From NCBI RefSeq assembly GCF_027244095.1, contig NC_069661.1:177787001-177851000 (forward strand): 64,000 bases of DNA, in the 5' to 3' direction. Source of the DNA: Hemicordylus capensis (lineage: Eukaryota > Chordata > Lepidosauria > Squamata > Cordylidae). A program made the position numbers and the translations under genes. The notes under the pieces were generated by a model. It saw only the letters and a program-made list of their open reading frames with translations. It searched no databases and had not been told where the DNA came from. Positions 12,600-22,600 of the stretch are shown here, piece by piece. Positions within the stretch are counted from its first letter, which is position 1, and each line of letters starts with the position of its first letter.

Positions 12600-12845
12600 T
12601 TGGAGAGCCAGCGTGGTGTAGTGGTTAGAGTGCTGGACTAGGACTGGGGAGACCTGAGTTCAAATCCCCATTCAGCCATGATACTAGCTGGGTGACTGGG
12701 CCAGTCACTTCTCTCTCAGCCTAACCTACTTCACAGGGTTGTTGTGAGGAGAAACTCAAGTATGTAGAGCACCGCTCTGGGCTCCTTGGAGGAAAAGCGG
12801 GATATAAATGTAATAATGATGATGATAATAATAATAATAACAATA
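12600..12845 (+). mobile_element. tRNA-derived SINE, Sauria-like, left-arm specific
   Basis: Full-length: A box region GTGTAGTGGTTAGAGTG, B box GTTCAAATCC, tail GGGATATAAATGTAATAATG and an ATA repeat. The right arm lacks it near 22,250, so it inserted after the duplication. Confidence 0.88.
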
Positions 12846-12969
12846 TACAGCTTAAAATCTCTCTTTCATTAGAGCTATGCTATTAGCAAAAAAGTAAAAA
12901 GCTACTCAACGTGGCTTAGAAATCAATTATCTCTCTGCATTCCAAAAACCAAACATAGGCTGTCTAGGG

Positions 12970-13298
12970 CAGTGTTTCTCAACCACTGGTCCGTGGACCG
13001 GTGCCACTCAGCAAGGTGTTGGGTACTGGCCCGTGAGGCATCACTAATAAAAATCACTTCCCCCAAAAAACAATTTCGGGCTGGCGGGGGCCAGCAAGAG
13101 CTCTTTAGAGTTCATTTCCAGGCATTAGTGAGGGTTGCCTGGAAATGAACTCCGGAGAGCTGCCCGAAATTGTTTTTTGGGGGGTGCCTGGATGTGTGTT
13201 GTGGGTGAGGGGGATGATTGCCTTATTAACTGCTGGTCCGGGAAAATGCTCATGAATCATGTACCGGTCCATGACTCCAAAAACATTGAGAAACACTG
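12970..13298. mobile_element. hAT MITE (CAGTGTTTCTCAA family), 329 bp
   Basis: The ends are CAGTGTTTCTCAA and TTGAGAAACACTG, flanked by perfect 8 bp duplications GTCTAGGG (12962-12969 and 13299-13306). The right arm near 22115-22122 keeps a single copy of this 8-mer with no element, proving insertion into the left arm. There is no transposase, so it is non-autonomous. Confidence 0.92.
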
Positions 13299-13545
13299 GT
13301 CTAGGGGAGAGCTGTTTATACATCTTTTGCTTTTTCGGACAGCAACTCTGCCTAACACTTCAAGCTGTTTTTTACCCAACTCAAACTATTGTGTGCATGT
13401 GTGGGAATATTACACATGCTGATGCTAATCAAGGGGGAAAGCACTGCTGCGTGTACAGATTTTAAAAATAGTTGGCACACATCAGAGTTCTTTATATTAG
13501 GAGCACATTTTTTAAAAAAAAATCACTCCTTTCAGGGATATTCAC

Positions 13546-13640
13546 CTGTACTCACTCCACAAATATAGTCAAAGAGATGATGAACAAGCTTCTCAGTGAG
13601 CTCTTCAAGTTTGCAAAGAGTCTGAAGTGCCACTAAACCC
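13546..13640 (-). pseudogene. Inverted copy of PNPLA8 exon 5
   Basis: The 95 bases match exon 5 with 4 substitutions, producing R to C, G to E and P to L, while the GVST nucleophile stretch remains. All the differences are non-synonymous, which suggests loss of constraint. Acceptor (ACAG) and donor (GTGAAT) dinucleotides survive on the - strand. Joining exon 3 copy to this one directly would shift the frame because the 152 nt exon 4 is absent. Confidence 0.92.
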
Positions 13641-14706
13641 CTGTAACATATGAAAAACAAGTCATTTTAAGTACATTAGAGTACATTAGTTTGTTTGGTA
13701 AAAACTAAGTGGCTGCATTAATCCATAATTTTTTTAAAAAAGCACATTATAGTCTAAACGGAACCCGATGCACAAAAGATACCAAACTTCCAGCAACCTC
13801 CATTATTATATAATGGAAAGTGTGGCATATAATGGAAAGTGTGGCAACTAAAAGACAACATCTAGACGAGTTAGTCATGACTAATCACCTCTGAAATCAA
13901 TAGACAAGCTAACTATTATCGGTTTCAATGGAACGTACTACAGATTTTGCCCAGAAACAATTTTCGATACATGCCGCTCTATCAACCATTTGCAAAATGG
14001 GATCATCAGGTCTCATCTGCAAAATGGGGACAAATAATACTCACTTGCTTCACAGTGTTCTTGCAGGATTACAAGAAAGTCAAAGTGAAAAGGAACATCA
14101 AAGACTGCATAAAATGTTACTGTTATAGAACCGTAGACTCAGCTTCTTAACAAGAGGCAACAACTTCAAATAAAATGTTTTTAAGATTTTGATGACATGA
14201 TAAAATGAACGAACAGCGTTTTGCTGATGAAAAACAAAAAGATTTGACTGGAGAAGAAGTTAGCACAAAACCAGGAGAAACGGAGTCCATGAATCTAAAA
14301 AGGTGGCTTCACAGTTAGAATGCAAAGTGCAGAAACTGAAATCATGGCAACTGTAAAGAATGGGTGCCCAGAAAATTTTATAATTACAACTGTTAATGCT
14401 CATCTCCAAATTCTATTAACAGAGAAATGATTTGGTTCATTACCTCCATACGCTACAGCCTTATGATTTGGATTATTATATGATGTTATAAACCCTGCAG
14501 GAGAAAGATTTATTGATGCAACACAGCACATATAAACTCCCGATTCCTATGGATTCAAAAGCTCGACTTTAAAAAACAACTCTGTAGTAAAATGTATTAC
14601 TCGCAACTATTTCCAGAATGGATTTTTCGGGGGGCGTGGGGCGTGTGTGACAATTGCGATACTCATCCCGATGTGATAAGCTGTGAAACACAGAACAGAT
14701 CCGTAC

Positions 14707-14856
14707 CTTAATAGCAACTCCTCTACTTTCTGGAAATTCCAAGAGATGGTACGTCAATTCTTCAACCCTGTTGGTACAGACTCTTCTGTTAGATGATCTT
14801 CGTAATGCTTGAGCTAAAACCCGGGTTCGGTTATCTATACTCACTCTGGCAATAAT
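14707..14856 (-). pseudogene. Inverted copy of PNPLA8 exon 3
   Basis: The 150 bases match exon 3 with 4 substitutions, giving A to V, I to T and M to T changes. Both splice sites are intact on the - strand (TTCTTAG before, GTACGG after). The frame is open. It points away from the PNPLA8 promoter, head to head with the gene, only about 240 bp from the NRF1 sites, so it could be spliced into a divergent transcript. The next exon (4) is missing from this arm, so no complete patatin domain can be made. Confidence 0.93.
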
Positions 14857-14969
14857 CTAAGAAAACAGATATATTTTTATTAAGAAGAGGTCCTTATAAA
14901 CTAACCAAAGAAATTGTATTGTAATTTGGAAGTCCACTCTTTTCTCTCCCCACTTTCGCATTCTGAAGA

Positions 14970-14989
14970 ACTACAATCCCCAGGCATCC
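14970..14989 (+). promoter_or_regulatory. ZNF143/THAP11 (SBS)-like motif, left-arm copy
   Basis: The 20 bases ACTACAATCCCCAGGCATCC resemble the ACTACAA-TTCCCAG SBS element bound by ZNF143. They lie about 120 bp upstream of the NRF1 pair, inside the left arm of the inverted duplication. The same sequence occurs in reverse at 17868-17887 in the right arm, just before exon 3. Unrelated MITEs in this genome also carry an ACTACAACTCCC core, so a repeat origin is possible. Confidence 0.4.
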
Positions 14990-15094
14990 CTTCACTCTTT
15001 CCCAGCCTTCCCTGCGTGTATCCCCGCCCTCCCAACAGACCCTCCCAGCATTTTCTCCATCCGCCTAGCCTACTTCGTACCAGTGCTGGGCTCC

Positions 15095-15242
15095 AGCACG
15101 CCTGCGCAGTTTGAGTGTCTAGCGTCGCAAGCCAGTGACAGCGTCGTACTGCGCAGGCGCGTTGGAGCGTCTCGCCGGTGTTGTTCTTACTGGCCTGGAC
15201 GAATAGGCCCACCAGCCGCTGCGCCCGCCGACACCACCAAGG
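15095..15242 (+). promoter_or_regulatory. PNPLA8: PNPLA8 core promoter and inferred non-coding exon 1
   Basis: This is a locally GC- and CpG-rich stretch just upstream of exon 2, typical of a TATA-less housekeeping promoter. Two NRF1-like sites, CGCCTGCGCAGT at about 15099-15110 and ACTGCGCAGGCG at about 15148-15159, are exact inverted copies of each other. A plausible exon 1 donor (AGG|GTAGGC) lies at 15242/15243, pairing with the pyrimidine-rich acceptor ending at 15531. The transcription start itself is not visible. The symmetric NRF1 pair, together with a ZNF143-like motif about 110 bp to the left, is the kind of arrangement often seen in bidirectional promoters. Confidence 0.65.
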
Positions 15243-15531
15243 GTAGGCTTGCTCGGCTCACCCCTGCCCCCCAGGGCGGTGAAAACGCCTTAGAGCGGCG
15301 GGGTGGCGGCAGGCCTCTGGGAGGCCCGCTAGGACAACTCTGATACTAGTTTCCAGTGATTTCGTCACTCAGTATATTTTGAAGAGTGGTTTCTGGCTGA
15401 TTTCTGAACTTCCTGAGTTCATCTCTTAGGCGAAAATTAGGTTAGACACTCTTGGAAAAATCCTTATTTGTAATCTGCCAAGTATTTTCTATTCAGCAAA
15501 CTGATATTCTTACTTTTTCTTTCTGTTTCAG

Positions 15532-15611
15532 GTAACATCATAGTGATGTTTCTTTTTAAATAAGATTTCTGAAGGGAAATAATTTATGGATGATCTCGGT
15601 GTTTATGAGTA
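15532..15611 (+). other. PNPLA8: PNPLA8 exon 2, 5' UTR part
   Basis: The acceptor follows a long pyrimidine tract ending TTTCAG at 15531. Eighty bases of leader precede the ATG at 15612. The leader holds other ATGs in other frames, with in-frame stops close by, so short upstream ORFs are possible. Confidence 0.7.
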
Positions 15612-16691
15612 ATGTCAGTTTGGTTGCCTTTAAATACATGTTTGTACTTAGTAATTAGTACCAAAAGCCTTTGGCCTAAACAGAAAACCAGTCGACTGTT
15701 CTGTTTGTACAGACCTAAGCTTTTTTGGAGGATAAACCATGCTGTTCCTCTTAGAGTTTTACATACAAGCAAACAACATTGCAAATGGACCAAAGGTAAA
15801 ACACTGTGGCATAGTAAGAACCTTTATTACTGTGACTTTTTGTGTTACAGAATTTCCAAACTTAGTACTTCTAAGGAATTGACAAAAACAAGCAATCGCA
15901 TGTCCCGATTTAAGAACACTTTAGAATCTGTCTCAAAAGCAGTGTCTGGAACCCACAGTGAATTGATTTCACGGATAGCTCGACTAAAGCCCCATTCTGG
16001 TCTTTTGAACAAATCAGTTGAAAATAATGGTCAGGAAAACAACTTTCATATGAACCTAGAAAAACAAGTTGCAACCACCACAACTCAGGAAGGTTCTGGT
16101 GATAGCTTAAATGTAAAGAAGCCTTTGCCTGCAAGTGAAGACTTGGATTCTGGTGTTGCTAATCAAGGTTCTTTAAAAGATCTTGCAGATCTCAAAAACA
16201 ATCTCTTCCACGTTAGCTACTTTGCTACGAACTTTGGGGAAACGTTCAACTTTCTAGCCAATCACATCAACTGGTACTTTAGCACTGGTGCTATGAATCA
16301 AGAGAACAAAGGGAATACTCTCCTGCCAAAACCACAAAATCAGGTGGGGAAAACACTTGATCCACCAGAAGATGACATATTAAGTAATGAAAACCGGATG
16401 AATGCTGCATCTGCTTTAATTTCTACAGCACAGTCTCCAGATGCTGAAAAAGCAAATGCCACTCCTGCAACTACTGGCAAAAAGAGCATTACAAGTTTTC
16501 TTTCTTACCCTAGTAACAGTGTACAGGCCTTTGTGGATAGCTATATTACTGGCTTGGTACCCAAGTTACGATCTGATACAAAATCTACCTTGCAAGAAAA
16601 AGTGCAGGAACATGAGGAGACTTTGAAAGATGATGAAGAGACTAAAAGTGCAGAAGAGAAAGAAAAGAGGTTGTCTCTTCAAAGGGAAAAG
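15612..16691 (+). CDS. PNPLA8: PNPLA8 coding exon 2 (residues 1-360)
   Basis: This single large exon encodes the whole N-terminal region before the first conserved helical block. Family landmarks include an internal Met-Ser-Arg at about residue 97, followed by a SVSKAV stretch, and the acidic/basic tail ending RLSLQREK. The internal methionine may act as an alternative start, as reported for the mammalian protein. The reading frame runs on past the exon, but the next exon starts IIARVS, so the exon must end after AAG at 16691. The intron then begins GCAAGT, a GC donor. Confidence 0.93.
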
Positions 16692-19600
16692 GCAAGTCTT
16701 TTTTTTTTAAAAAAACCCAAAACTTTATAAAACTCTTTCACTGGGTGACATATACAGAGAAGGAGGACTGTATCCAGTAGTAGTTTTATAAAGTTTCCCA
16801 TTGATGTTCATAGCCCTCATTATTTGGAATATTGTAATAAATGTACACCATTTTAGTTGCAGTTGCCTGAAAATATCTATATGGTACTGTACATGTAGAG
16901 TACAGTATCTTAAATGTTAATGTATCCTAAATAAATGTTAACTTTAACATTTAAAGCTCTACACGATATGGGCCCTCCATACCTCCAGGACCACCTTGTT
17001 CGATATGTCCCTCGCCGGGTCCTGAGATAGGCCACAAGTAATACCTTGTTGATCCTGGGCCCTAGGGATGTTAAACTGCAATCAGCGAGAGCCAGGGCCT
17101 TCTCAGTGGTGGCCCCGGTTCTATGGAACGGTCTCTGGGATAATATCAGAGCTCTCCATGATTTGTTGGCTTTCCGTAAGGCATGCAAGATAGAAATGTT
17201 CCGTCGGGTGTTCGGTCGCTGAGATAGCTGGTCATCTGGCAATCCAGGGTTATTATGTCTTGTAATGAGTACTGTATGGGGTTGTAGTTATGATGTTATG
17301 TATGTTGTATTTTATAGAACTGTGTTGCTTTGTATGTTATTGCTTGTAAGCCGTCCTGAGTCCTATGGGAGTAGGGCGACATATAAATCTAAATAAATAA
17401 ATAAATGTAGGCAACACATCTTTTTGTGAAGTTTTCTAATATACCTTAAGGAAGAACTAATTATTATTATTGAATATATTATGTTTGAAATAGGAAGTGA
17501 TCTATTTAAAAAAGATAGTCAGGAATAATTTTACAAATTTAGTATACATCAACAGCTTGGGAATGGTGAGATATAGGAATTTTTGCTTGCTACAGGTGAG
17601 TGGCTAATTACAAGCCTTATTAATGCATACTAGGCCTGGGCTATCGGATCTACTGGTACCTCCAGTAAGTCATTTCCCCCCTCCCCCACCACATGCATGC
17701 TGCTGTTTCTGGGGCAGTCAGCACCGGGCAATACGTGGTTGCAGAACCAGGGGAGTTCTCTCATTCCCAGCCCAGGCACAGAGTAGGCTGGGCATGTGGA
17801 GAGAATGCTGGGAGGGTCTGTGGGGAGGGCAGGGAGACATGCAGGGAAGGCTGGGAAAGAGTGAAGGGATGCCTGGGGATTGTAGTTCTTCAGAATGCGA
17901 AAGTGGGGAGAGAGAAGAGTGGACTTCCAAACTGCAATACGATTTCTTTCATTAGTTTATGAGGACCTCTTCTTAATAAAAATATATCTGTTTTCTTAGA
18001 TTATTGCCAGAGTGAGTATAGATAACCGAACCCGGGCTTTAGCTCAAGCATTACGAAGATCATCTAACAGAAGAGTCTGTATCAACAGGGTTGAAGAATT
18101 GATGTACCATCTTTTGGAATTTCCAGAAAGTAGAGGAGTTGCTATTAAGGTACGGATCTGTTCAGTGTTTCACAGCTTATCACATCGGGGAGAGAATCGC
18201 AGTTGTACACCACCACCACCACTACCAATAATCCATTCTGGAAATAGTTGTAATACATTTTACTATAGAGTTGTTTTTTAAAATCGAACATTTGAATCCA
18301 TAGGAATCAGGAGTATATAAGTGCTGTGTTGTATCAATAACTCTTTCTCCTGAAATCTTTCTCTTGACGGGTTTATAACATCATAGAATATTCCAAATCA
18401 GAAGGCTGTAATGTATAGAGATGAAGAACCAAATCACTTCTCTGTAATAGAATTTGGAGATGAGCCTAACAGTTGTAATTATAAAAATCCTTTGTAACTT
18501 AACTGTTCCATTCTTCATTGTGGAAAAACTATACCAAACATTCAGTAGGAGAGATTCTAACAGCACATTCCCAAGCATGGTTACTGAAAAATCCCACTGA
18601 GCTTAATGTGGATCTTAAAGTGTTCTTAGGATTTCAGACTAATTTATGTAAGGAACTATGAATGAAGCATTCGTATTCTCATGTCAGTATTGAAATATGT
18701 ATAGTAACTAGAGTTTTTTTCAATTTGATTTTAAACTAGGAGTATCAATTTAACTAATATTTTTGTTGCATTTAAAATATTTGTGTTTCTAGGAAAAAGC
18801 TATTTCCTGCTTGTTGCGTCTAAGACAGGCAAATGATGAAGCTCTTCAGGCTGCTGTTAGGGAGGCTTTGGCAGTAATTGGATATACAGACCCTGTGAAA
18901 GGGTGGGGTATTCGAATTCTCACCATTGATGGTGGGGGAACAAGGTAGGGATGAAATATGTTACATCTATAACTAAAGTTAAATTGAGTGACATAGATGA
19001 AGGTACACATTCTGTCAATTTTGTTTGAATTAAAATTGCAACTACCTTAAGAATACAGAATGCAAGCTATTGTATGTTACTGAACTGGTAAACTAACATG
19101 TATACTATTGGGTCATAATGGGCTTCCTTGCTTTTAAGAACATTGGAAATTCCCATGGAGAGTTTGAAATACCTAAAGGGTCAGTTCTAGGGAAGTGCAT
19201 GAAACAGATTTTGCATTGTATTTTGAGCTTGAAACAAAATGCAGATGGCCTAAATGTTTCATCGAAACAGCAGTCAAATAAGTTGTTTTGATGAAACAAA
19301 ACTTGAAACATTTTGAGCAGGTCAGCTCAACTTAGGCCCCTCCCCCAGCTGTTTTTGGACTACAACTCCCATAATCTCCAACCACCCTGTTGTTCCCCAT
19401 GGGTAGTACCTAGGGACACCAAAGTGGATTGGGTGGTAGGGCATGATAGGTGCTGCCTACTAAAAGAAATGGGCAAGCAGGCAATTTTAAACAATTTTAT
19501 TTACCTTTCCCTCAGAACGTACCTAGTTGTAATGTTTGTTTAGCATGATTGCCATGGCAAAAATTCCAGCACGTTCCCAGCTATATTTCACATTTTAATT

Positions 19601-22600
19601 GGAGAAATTTAAAATGAGAATTAGATAGTAAAGTGTCTTCAGAGCAAATAAAACTTTTTCAAGATTTATTTCCTGTGTAATGCACCATCCTGACTAATAA
19701 TAAAAATCTGATGTTGGTGAGAGCACAGAATATTCTCATTGGTAATCTGTCACTTGCTTCTGACGTCCTCTTATAAAATGCAGTTTTTCAGCTCAAATTG
19801 CCAATTAAAGGATATTTTGGACTAATTTCACCAGCTGTCAACTCTAACATAATTTGACACTAACCAATTAATTACTCAAACTGCAGAGCTGCCTGAAAAC
19901 ATTAATTACTTGTAATCATTACTATTGTCTTGTTTTGAATCGCTGATCTGTGGAGTTATGCTGTAATGTATTCTTGGTTTCTGATTACTAAGCAACTGTT
20001 TTCTGGGCACCCATTCTTTACAGTTGCCATTATTTCAGTTTCTGCACTTTGCATTCTAACTGTGAAGCCACCTTCGTAGATTCATTGATTCCATTTTTCC
20101 TGGTTTTGTGCTAAATTCTTCTCCAGTCAAATCTTTTCGTTTTTCATCAGCAAAATGCTACTCAGCTTCTCAACAAGAGGCAGCAACTTTAAATAAACCA
20201 TTTTTAAAAGTTTAATGTCGTAATAAAAAGATTATGACATTAAACTTTTAAAAACGGTTTATTTAAAGTTGCTGCCTCTTGTTGAGAAGCTGAGTCTACG
20301 GTTCTATAACAATAACATTTTATGTAGTCTTTGATGTTCCTTTTCACTTTGACTTTCTTGTAATCCTGCAAGAACAGTGTGAAGCAAGTGAGTATTATTT
20401 GTCCCCATTTTGAAGATGAGACCTGATGATCCCCATTTTGCAGATGGTTGATAGAGTGGCATGTCTAAGGCAACCTTGTTAATCTGTGGCCCATGCAAGA
20501 TCTGTACTAGGAACAACTGAGTCAGAGCTCAAGCTGCAGTCCTGTGCATGCTTACGTAGGAGTAAACTCTATTGACCACTGTGCTCCTTGCTTCTTAGTA
20601 AGTGCTGCTTCAGGATGGTGCTTTCTCCCATCCGTTATGCTACACCAAGTTAGGCACTTTCAGTATAATCTGATGCATGGTAATGCACAGTGACTGAGTA
20701 ATATTTTACTTAATTTCACTTTTTTGAGTTTGCACTTGGGGCGCCTTGGGGCTTATGGCAAAGACAACCAATAAATATTAGTGTGTGCTTTTGGCTTGGT
20801 GTGACGTGAGGAATATATATATATATATATATATGACTTACATATATTAAGTTGCCTGGATGGTATGTGCAGATCAGTCTTCATCTTGATAGGAGCACAC
20901 AACATATTTTTAGTACCTTCCTCCAGTTTTGTCCCTAGGACTGAAGCTGTCTTATAGCTTGTGTGTGTCTGTTTTATTCTGTTCATGGATCTTAGTTTTT
21001 GAACTGGCCAGTTGACCTATGCAAAACTACTCCATTTTTGAGTAAACTACAGTAAATCTGTAATTTCTTTCATGGAGAATTTCCTTTTCTGTCTTGTAGG
21101 AGGTCAGAAGCAATAGGAATTATCCAGTGCTGCAAGACTGATAGAAGAAAATATTCCTTTTGATTCTAAAGTATAGGAGGTGTCAATTTAGCTTCATTAG
21201 TGGCCTTCTCTCATTCTTTCCTAGAAGATGTTCCAACTGTCTAGGTTGGAGGACCTTCTTAAAGTATCAATAACTGTTTCCAGGCAAAATCTGTAGTAAG
21301 TTACATTGAAATTGATAATAGTTAAGTCTAACTTGTCTATTGATTTCAGAGGTGCTTAGCCATGACTAACTCATCTTGATGTTGTCCTCTAGTTCTAAAT
21401 ATGCCACACTTTCCATTATATAACAGTGGAGGATGCTAGAAGATAGTATCTTCTTTGCATCAGGCTCCTTTCAGCATTTCAGACCACTGTTCCCTCTAGG
21501 GCATGCGCACATACGTGTGCTCAAATGTTTCTGGATGTCCACTCAGTTCATTTTAGATCCTGCTCAGGTTGAATCAGGAAGGCCTTATTCTGAATACAGG
21601 TGCGCACCCACTGCCTTGATACTGCTTCCCAGAACAAAACTCATTCCACACAGATATGAAAAAAATTAGAGGGACTACTGTTCAGAATATAATGTGCTTT
21701 TTTAAAAAAAGGATTAATGCAGCCACTTGGTTTTTACCAAACAATCCATAATGTAAATAAAATGACTTGTTTTTCGTATGTCACAGGGGTTTAGTGGCAC
21801 TTCAGACTCTGCGCAAACTTGAAGAGCTCACTGGGAAGCCTGTTCATCATCTCTTTGACTATATTTGTGGAGTGAGTACAGGTAAATATCCCCCCAAAGA
21901 GAGTGAAAATTAAAAAAGAAAATGTTGTGCTCCAAATACAAAGAACTCTGCTGTGTGCCAAGTAATTTTAAAATCTGTACACGCAGCAATGCTTTTTTCC
22001 TTGAATAGCATCAGCATGTGTAATATCCCCATACAATAATTTGGGTTGGGTAAAAAGCCACTCGAAGTGTTGGGCAGAGTTGTTGTCTGAAAAAGCAAAA
22101 GTTGTATAAGCAGCTCTTCCCTAGACAGCCTATGTTTGGTTTTTGGAATGCAGAGAGGTAATTGATTTCTAAGCCACATTGAGTAGCTTTTTCCTTTTTC
22201 CTTTTTTGCTAATGGCATAGCTCTAATGAAAACGAGATTTTAAGCTGTATATGACCGGAAGGTATATATGCTTTATATACATAGGAGCTATGGATTTGAT
22301 CCACAGTGCGGTTTTTATACTTCTCACAAGAGTATTGTGTGAAAGAATCTATATTCAGTCAGTCAATCCTTTATTACAGTTCCTGACCATCCAAAAAGAA
22401 TTTACATTAAATCCAGAGATGATGATGATCTTGGGTACAGTGTTCCCTAAGGTATGCAAGTGTGTGTGTGCTCACACATTTTAAAATGTCCACTCAGTTA
22501 ATTTTAGGTCCTGCTCAGGTTGACTCAGGAAGGCCCCATTCTGAATGCACATGCATACACACTGCATTGATACTCTTCCCCAGAACCAAACTTATTCCTC

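Larger units (their letters stand above)
11500..15095 (-). repeat. Left arm of a large inverted duplication of PNPLA8 intron/exon DNA
   Basis: Read on the - strand this segment follows the + strand from about 17765 to 23925: the ZNF143-like stretch, exon 3, intron, exon 5 and the following intron. Matching ends near 11,500/23,925 outside and 15,095/17,765 inside. In one clean 155-base stretch (left 13965-14120, right 20311-20470) I count about 7 differences, so roughly 4-5% divergence. The left arm lacks about 1.5 kb (right 18,490-20,000, including exon 4) and about 0.8 kb (right 20,480-21,275). It carries its own SINE (12,600-12,845) and hAT MITE (12970-13298), both absent from the right arm. 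Confidence 0.92.

Noticed and set aside
14120-14160. Tandem or CRISPR-like spacing of repeats in the left arm
   Set aside because: The repeats are explained by arm-to-arm similarity; a CRISPR array is not expected in a vertebrate nuclear locus.
14569-14844. Open frame of 91 residues as a separate small gene
   Set aside because: It is the inverted copy of PNPLA8 exon 3 plus read-through into intron sequence, not a gene of its own.
11500-15095. Left arm as a haplotype or assembly artefact
   Set aside because: 4-5% divergence and different transposons in each arm with clean empty sites indicate a real, old duplication.
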